From the NCBI RefSeq assembly GCF_903915725.1, contig NZ_CAIWTY010000041.1, positions 1 through 64,000 of the forward strand: a DNA stretch of 64,000 bases, given 5' to 3'. The position numbers and the translations under genes were made by a program. Below the pieces are notes generated by a model that was not told where the DNA came from, made no database searches, and saw only the letters and a program-made list of their open reading frames with translations. This DNA is from an uncultured Rhodopila sp. (GTDB lineage Bacteria > Pseudomonadota > Alphaproteobacteria > Acetobacterales > Acetobacteraceae). Positions 58,599 to 64,000 of the stretch are shown here, in pieces (positions within the stretch are counted from its first letter, which is position 1; each line of letters begins with the position of its first letter).

Positions 58599-58973
58599 CT
58601 ATTTGCGCGCCTTGCGGGCGGCGTAGCGCGCATCCCGGGCGGCTTTGCGTTCCGCTTCCTCGGCCAGGAGGCGCGCCTTGGCTTCGGCGGCGAGCCGCTG
58701 TTGCTCGGTGCGCTGGGCCGCCAGTTCCGCCGCCACCCGGGCGGCTTCGGCGTCCTTGATCGCCTTACGCTCAGCGGCGCGCGCGTCGCGTGCGTCGGCG
58801 ACGGCCTTCAGCGCCGCCTGATGCTCCAGCATCGCGGGGTCATCGGGCTTCGGCCGGGCGAGGAAGCGCTCCAGAACCGCCTTTTTGGCGGCGGCGGCGG
58901 CTCCGATTCGGTCGTCAAAATTTATGCGCGTGTGCGCAGGCTTAGTCGCGGTTGATCGTTTAGCGCTTGGCAT
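58599..58973 (-). CDS. DUF6481-like coiled-coil protein
   Basis: AKKAVLERFLARPKPDDPAMLEHQAALKAVADARDARAAERKAIKDAEAARVAAELAAQRTEQQRLAAEAKARLLAEEAERKAARDARYAARKARK. Confidence 0.6.
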   Translation of the reverse strand: MPSAKRSTATKPAHTRINFDDRIGAAAAAKKAVLERFLARPKPDDPAMLEHQAALKAVADARDARAAERKAIKDAEAARVAAELAAQRTEQQRLAAEAKARLLAEEAERKAARDARYAARKARK

Positions 58974-58997
58974 TGTCTGTCCATACAGCGGGCACCC

Positions 58998-59939
58998 TCA
59001 CGGAGCAACCAATAGCTCACGTGGTCGCAGCTTTGCGAACGTGTCCAGGTGCCGAGTATGGTCCCCCGCGAAGCGTAATACAAGGTGCGTCGCACCGGCC
59101 TGCACATAGCTGTCCAGCCACTCCGCCACTTTTCCGGGCGGACCGGCGTAGCAGGCCTGGCGGCGGCGGGTGTTTTCGGCGGGCTGATCGTAATATCGCT
59201 CCAGGAATTGGTTCAGCCGCTGGTCCGCAAACTCCGCGTTATCATCCAATGAAACCGTCAGATACATCGCGCCGCTGACCGCCTCCGGGTCGCGGCCCCG
59301 GCTGGCGGCGACCTGCTTCACATGCCGCAACCCGGCGCCGAACCCGCCGGCGTCGGGGGCGATCGGGAACCAGCCCTCGAAATACCTCCCGGCGCGCTCC
59401 TGGCTGGCGGGCAGGTTGCCGCCGATTCACAGCGGCGGGCCGCCTTGGCGATGGGGCGTGGGGGCGACTGTGGCGCGGGTCATCTGCCAGCGCCCGTCCC
59501 AATCCACCGGATGGCCGGACCAGAGGGCGCGGCACAGCCGCAGCCCCTCGATCATGCGGCCGATGCGGTGTTCGCACGGCACCCCCGCCGCCGCGAACTC
59601 CGCCCGGATGTTCGGCCGATCGGCGGCGAAGCCGACACCGAGGATGAGGCGGCCCTCGGTGAGTTGGTCCAGGGTTGCCACCTGATGTGCCAGCAGCACC
59701 GGGTTGCGCAGCGCCGGCAGCAGCACCGCGGTGCCGAGGGTCAATCCCGGCACCCGGCCCGCAACAGCCGCCAGCAAAGTCAGCGGATCATGCCGCGGGC
59801 GTGCAGTCAGCGAATCGCCGACCCAGACCGAGTTGTAACCGAGCGCGGCGGCGCGTTCCGCCAGGGCGAGCAGGGGTGCAGTTTCCGGCTGCCCCTCCAT
59901 GATCTGCTCGCGCGTTGGCAGCAGGTAACCGAGCTTCAC
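58998..59939 (-). pseudogene. LLM-class (luciferase-like) flavin-dependent oxidoreductase with an internal TGA
   Basis: MKLGYLLPTREQIMEGQPE...RQGGPPL[TGA]IGGNLPASQERAGRYFEGWFPIAPDAGG..: one frame interrupted at 59427-59429, where family context expects Trp (PPLWIGG). Confidence 0.85.
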
Positions 59940-60790
59940 ACCCCCAGCTCCCGCCTCACTGCGACCCAGCGGTCGAGTATTGGCAGGATCGTGTGTTCCC
60001 GCTCCGCAGGCAGGCTGAAGGTGACGCGGTCAACGCCGATCTCCCGGCAGAAGCGCAGTTTCCCCAGATCATCAGGCACGCGGAAAAGGGTGATCGGCAG
60101 GCTGTCCGGGTCGCGCCCCGCCTCGGCTGCCATGGTCCGGAACGCCTTGATAACCGCGCCCACCCCGTCATGCTCCAGCGCATCGGCGCGGGGGATCCAG
60201 CCGTTGCCGTAGCGGATGGCGCGCCTTGCGGCGTGCGGGAAGGCGCCGCCGACGATGATGGGCGGGTGGGGAGCCTGGAACGGCTTCGGCCATTGGTTCA
60301 TCGGGCCGAATTTCACGAATTCGCCGTCGTAAGCCGGTTCGTCGCTTGTCCAGATCGCCTGCATCGCCTCGATCCGTTCCCGCGCGAGCTTGTGCCGTGT
60401 GTCGAACGCCGTGCCGTGGTTCGCGATCTCGTCGCGGTTCCAGCCGTTGCCGACGCCGAACAGGAACCGCCCGCGGGACAGCTGGTCGATGGTCGAGACC
60501 ATCTTCGCCGTCACGATCGGGTCCCGCTGCACCACCAGGCAGATGCCGGTGCCGATGTTCAGGGTGGTCGTCGCGGCGGCGGCGGCGTTCAGCGCCAGGA
60601 ACGGATCGTACAGGTCGTAATACGGGCGTGGCAGGGCGCCTCCGCTTGGATACTCCGACGACAGGGTCAGCGGCACATGCGTGTGCTCGGGCACCCATAG
60701 CGATTCGAAGCCGCGTTCCTCCAGCGCGCGGCCGAGTGCGGCGGGCTGCATGGAGTCCGCGGTGAAGAACATCACGGCGCCGATTTTCAT
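59936..60790 (-). CDS. LLM-class F420/FMN-type oxidoreductase
   Basis: MKIGAVMFFTADSMQPAALGRALEERGFESLWVPEHTHVP...TAKMVSTIDQLSRGRFLFGVGNGWNRDEIANHG. Confidence 0.92.
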   Translation of the reverse strand: MKIGAVMFFTADSMQPAALGRALEERGFESLWVPEHTHVPLTLSSEYPSGGALPRPYYDLYDPFLALNAAAAATTTLNIGTGICLVVQRDPIVTAKMVSTIDQLSRGRFLFGVGNGWNRDEIANHGTAFDTRHKLARERIEAMQAIWTSDEPAYDGEFVKFGPMNQWPKPFQAPHPPIIVGGAFPHAARRAIRYGNGWIPRADALEHDGVGAVIKAFRTMAAEAGRDPDSLPITLFRVPDDLGKLRFCREIGVDRVTFSLPAEREHTILPILDRWVAVRRELGV

Positions 60791-60800
60791 GGGTTTTCCT

Positions 60801-61811
60801 TCAGGCGGAGCGGACGGCGGGGAAGACGTCCTCGGCGATCATCTGCATCTGCTCCAACGCCAGGCTGGCGGGCATGCCGGCCCAATGCACGCCCAGCACC
60901 AGCGTATTGATCCCGAAACGGCGTCGCAGCAGCAGGATCTGCTCCGTCACCTCGGCCGGGGAGCCGAACAGGAAGCGGTCGTTCATCAGGTCCTCGAAAT
61001 CGAGGCCGAAATGGTCGCCGGCTGGCATCACCTTGTCCTGGCCCCAGTCGCGATAGGCTTTGTATTTGGCTTCCAGATACGGCTGCGCCAGCCGGATCGC
61101 CTCGGCCCGTGTCGGCGCGACGAAAACCTCCCGCAGCATCGGCAGTTCGGCCGGGAACGGCCTGCCGCAGTCATCCAAGGCGCGCTTGTAAATCTCCATC
61201 TGGTCCGCAATAGTATTGATCTTGTTGTGCGGGTTGATGAACCAGGCATCGGCGACGCGGGCGGCGCGGCGGATGCCGGCATCGGCGTTGGCGCCGATCC
61301 AGATGGGCGGCATTGGTTTTTGGATGGGGAGGGTGGTGCAGTTGGCGTTGTCCAGCTCGAAGTAGCTGGCTTTCATTGTGACGAATTCTTCGCTCCAGAG
61401 ACGCTTGACCGCTTCGAGGCATTCCTCGAAGCGGCGGGCCGACTGTTTCTGCGTCGTCCCGAATGCCTTGAACTCCACCTCGCGGTAGCCGATGCCGGCG
61501 CCGAAGATCAGCTTGCCGCCGCACATGACATCCAGCGAGGCGAGTTCCTCCGCGACATGCAGCGGACTGTGCAGCGGCAGCAGCACCACGCCGGGGACAA
61601 GGCGCAGCTTCGGGGCAAGCAGCGCGACCTGGCAGAGATAGGGAATCTGCTGGATATACTGGAACGGATGAGAGGCATAATGCGACCCCTTGGCGACCAG
61701 GTCGTAGCCGAGCGCCTCGGCGCGTTTCGCGGCGTCCAGATCTTCTTGCAGGCGGACGCGCATGTCGTCGCCCTGCGAATACTGGCCGCGGATCATCAGG
61801 CCGAAGCGCAT
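60801..61811 (-). CDS. LLM-class flavin-dependent oxidoreductase
   Basis: MRFGLMIRGQYSQGDDMRVRLQEDLDAAKRAEALGYDLVAKGSHY...EELASLDVMCGGKLIFGAGIGYREVEFKAFG. Confidence 0.92.
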   Translation of the reverse strand: MRFGLMIRGQYSQGDDMRVRLQEDLDAAKRAEALGYDLVAKGSHYASHPFQYIQQIPYLCQVALLAPKLRLVPGVVLLPLHSPLHVAEELASLDVMCGGKLIFGAGIGYREVEFKAFGTTQKQSARRFEECLEAVKRLWSEEFVTMKASYFELDNANCTTLPIQKPMPPIWIGANADAGIRRAARVADAWFINPHNKINTIADQMEIYKRALDDCGRPFPAELPMLREVFVAPTRAEAIRLAQPYLEAKYKAYRDWGQDKVMPAGDHFGLDFEDLMNDRFLFGSPAEVTEQILLLRRRFGINTLVLGVHWAGMPASLALEQMQMIAEDVFPAVRSA

Positions 61812-61880
61812 CGTCTGGTTTCCCTCCCCGAGCCGGGGGGAGCGTGGCATCGGGGTGGCCGCTGTCAAGCCGCAGCCCGG

Positions 61881-62408
61881 TCAGTGGTGGCCGCCGCCGT
61901 GGCCTCCGGCATGACCATAGCCGCCGCGGCCCCAGCCGCCATGGCCCCAGCCGCCATGGTAGTGCCAATTCCCGTAGTGCCGGCCGCCATAGCCGAACCC
62001 GCCGAAAAACAAGCCGCCCGCGAAGACCGGATACGCATCGAAGTAGCCGTAAGGATAGGCGAATCCATAGGGGTAGCCGGGATAAGCGGCGGCATAGCTG
62101 ACTGGAGCCGCGGCCACGACGTCGCCTCGCGCCGCCATGCATTGCAGGAACCGTTGATCCTCGCTGGCGATCCAGGCTTGCGGCGTCGCGGAGGCGGGGG
62201 GTGCGGATGCCGCGGGCGCAGGCGGGGCGCCGTAGCCGGTTCCGGCTGCCGAGGCCTGCTGGCAAATGTCGCTGTCCTGCTGGAAAACCGCCTGGTCGCG
62301 GCCGGACCCCGGCGTGACGACGAACAGGGGGCCGGGCGGCGGGGCGGTTGCACACCCGGCGGCGAGGCTGGCGGCGGCCAGCGACAAGCCGAGACGAACG
62401 ATTTTCAT
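61881..62408 (-). CDS. Lipoprotein with Gly/His-rich C-terminus
   Basis: Lipobox LAAGC; C-terminus GGRHYGNWHYHGGWGHGGWGRGGYGHAGGHGGGHH. Confidence 0.65.
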   Translation of the reverse strand: MKIVRLGLSLAAASLAAGCATAPPPGPLFVVTPGSGRDQAVFQQDSDICQQASAAGTGYGAPPAPAASAPPASATPQAWIASEDQRFLQCMAARGDVVAAAPVSYAAAYPGYPYGFAYPYGYFDAYPVFAGGLFFGGFGYGGRHYGNWHYHGGWGHGGWGRGGYGHAGGHGGGHH

Positions 62409-62524
62409 CCCCAGACAATGGTTCTAGCCAGGCCGCGGTCCACTTCACGATCCCGATGACGTTTGACGCTTTGGACCGGCGCGAACCCGGGTTACGTTGC
62501 GCCGCACACTTTCAGGAGCACCGC

Positions 62525-62992
62525 ATGGCGGGTCAGATCGAGGCGAAACTGGCGGAACTCGGCATTACCCTGCCGCGTCCGATGCTGCCAATCGCCAACT
62601 ATGTTCCCTACGTCGTCACTGGCAATCTGGTGGTCGTCTCCGGTCAGGTGCCGGCCATCGACGGCAAGATCGCCATCACCGGCAAGGTGAGTTGGGGTGT
62701 TTCGGTCGACCAGGCGAAGGAAGCCGCTCGGCTGTGCTTCATCAACGTGCTGGTGCATCTGAAATCGGCCTGCGGCGGCGACCTCGACCGCGTCCGGCGC
62801 GTTGTCCGGCTCGGCGGCTTCATCGCCGCGCCGTCCGAATTCACGCAGCACGCGCTGGTGATGAACGGTGCCTCCGACCTGGCGGTCGCGGTGTTCGGTG
62901 AGATCGGGCGCCACGCGCGCAGCACCGTCGGCGTGCCGTCCTTGCCCGCCGATGCGGCGGTCGAGGTGGAGGGGCTGTTCGAAATCGAATAG
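62525..62992 (+). CDS. RidA-family protein
   Basis: MAGQIEAKLAELGITLPRPMLPIANYVPYVVTGNLVVVSGQVPAIDGKIAITGKV..QAKEAARLCFINVLVHLKSACGGDLDRVRRVVRLGGFIA. Confidence 0.93.
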   Translation: MAGQIEAKLAELGITLPRPMLPIANYVPYVVTGNLVVVSGQVPAIDGKIAITGKVSWGVSVDQAKEAARLCFINVLVHLKSACGGDLDRVRRVVRLGGFIAAPSEFTQHALVMNGASDLAVAVFGEIGRHARSTVGVPSLPADAAVEVEGLFEIE

Positions 62993-63004
62993 AGGCTCGC
63001 GCGC

Positions 63005-64000
63005 ATGCCTGATGGTTCGGCCACCCTGACACTGACCCTCCATCCCCGCATCGCCGAGATCAGCGCGACCGACTGGGATGGCTGCGCCGGCGGCGGCAAC
63101 CCGTTCGTCAGCCATGCCTTCCTGAGCGCGCTGGAAGACAGCGGTTCGGCCAATGCCCGCACCGGCTGGCTGCCGCAGCACGCGGTGCTGCGGACCGAGG
63201 CCGGGCATGTCGTTGCCATCGCGCCGATGTACGCGAAGTCGCACAGCTACGGCGAGTATGTGTTCGACCACGGCTGGGCGAACGCGTTGGAGCAGGCGGG
63301 GGGGCGATACTACCCGAAGCTTCAGGTGTCGGTGCCGTTCAGCCCGGTGCCGGGGCCAAGACTGCTGCGGCGGCCGGACACTGGCGTCCAGGTGGCGACT
63401 CTGGCGACTGCGCTTGAGCAGGCCTGCGGGTCGCTGGCGCTTTCGTCGGCGCATGTGACGTTTTGCAGCCGGGAGGAATGGGACGGTCTGGGCGATGCCG
63501 GCTGGCTGAAACGCACCGGGATGCAGTTTCATTGGGAGAACGAGGGCTATGGCAGCTTCGACGATTTCCTGGGTGCGCTGTCATCTCGAAAACGCAAGGT
63601 ATTGCGGCGGGAGCGGCGCGATGCCAACGCGGCCGGGCTGACCTTTGAGGCATTAACCGGCGCCGATATCAAAGAGCGGCACTGGGACGCGTTCTATGCA
63701 TTCTATCAGTCCACGGTGGACCGTAAATGGGGGTCTGCGTACCTGACTCGCTCGTTCTTTTCGCTGCTGAGCGAGCGGCTCGGCGACAAGGTCGTGCTGA
63801 TGTTCGCGGAGCTGGACGGCAAGCCGGTCGCGGGCGCGCTGAACCTGGCGGGGGACGAGGCGCTATACGGCCGCAACTGGGGCTGCAAGGGCGACTGGCC
63901 TTTCCTGCATTTCGAGCTTTGCTACTATCGGGCGATCGACTGGGCGATCGAGCGCGGCCTGAAGCGCGTGGAGGCCGGTGCCCAGGGGCGGCACAAGATC
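63005..64000 (+). CDS. GNAT-like/COG3146 (FemAB-related) protein, truncated by window end
   Basis: NPFVSHAFLSALEDSGSANARTGWLPQHAVL..YGEYVFDHGWANA..YYPKLQVSVPFSPVPGPRLL..KRKVLRRERRDANAAGL; open to the window edge. Confidence 0.9.
   Translation, partial: MPDGSATLTLTLHPRIAEISATDWDGCAGGGNPFVSHAFLSALEDSGSANARTGWLPQHAVLRTEAGHVVAIAPMYAKSHSYGEYVFDHGWANALEQAGGRYYPKLQVSVPFSPVPGPRLLRRPDTGVQVATLATALEQACGSLALSSAHVTFCSREEWDGLGDAGWLKRTGMQFHWENEGYGSFDDFLGALSSRKRKVLRRERRDANAAGLTFEALTGADIKERHWDAFYAFYQSTVDRKWGSAYLTRSFFSLLSERLGDKVVLMFAELDGKPVAGALNLAGDEALYGRNWGCKGDWPFLHFELCYYRAIDWAIERGLKRVEAGAQGRHKI

Noticed and set aside
59427-59429. Selenocysteine at the internal TGA
   Set aside because: Family context points to Trp and LLM oxidoreductases are not known selenoproteins; mutation or error is simpler.

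Overview
GC-rich alphaproteobacterial chromosomal window, Acetobacteraceae-like by gene content and order (inference). It has two parts. (1) About 1-9.7 kb looks like the integrase-proximal end of a genomic island inserted at the 3' end of a tRNA-Ser(GCT) gene (complement 9712..9804). It carries a transposase C-terminus, an RHH antitoxin fragment, a PQQ-dependent dehydrogenase, a 7-repeat type I-E-like CRISPR array with no cas genes in view, plasmid-maintenance-like genes (KfrA-like, RHH protein), a GIY-YIG nuclease with HTH-like modules, and a tyrosine integrase. (2) About 9.7-64 kb is mostly ordinary chromosome: xth, ilvD, dppBCDF-type transporter, psd-pssA, GGDEF protein, acyl-CoA enzymes, nadK, FitAB-type TA, lptF-lptG-lptD-surA-rsmA, cytochrome c peroxidase with a perfect FNR/Anr-type box, complete livKHMGF-type transporter, and three luciferase-like monooxygenases. 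Accessory features in part 2: two extracellular proteins sharing a C-terminal module, REP/BIME-like palindromes with a compensatory stem change, and several decayed genes (DinB remnant, frameshifted HigB-like toxin, LLM gene with a TGG->TGA nonsense codon). No complete novel system is proven. The best leads are the KfrA/RHH/GIY-YIG/CRISPR island end and the shared secreted C-terminal module. All assignments come from reading translated motifs; no database searches were run.
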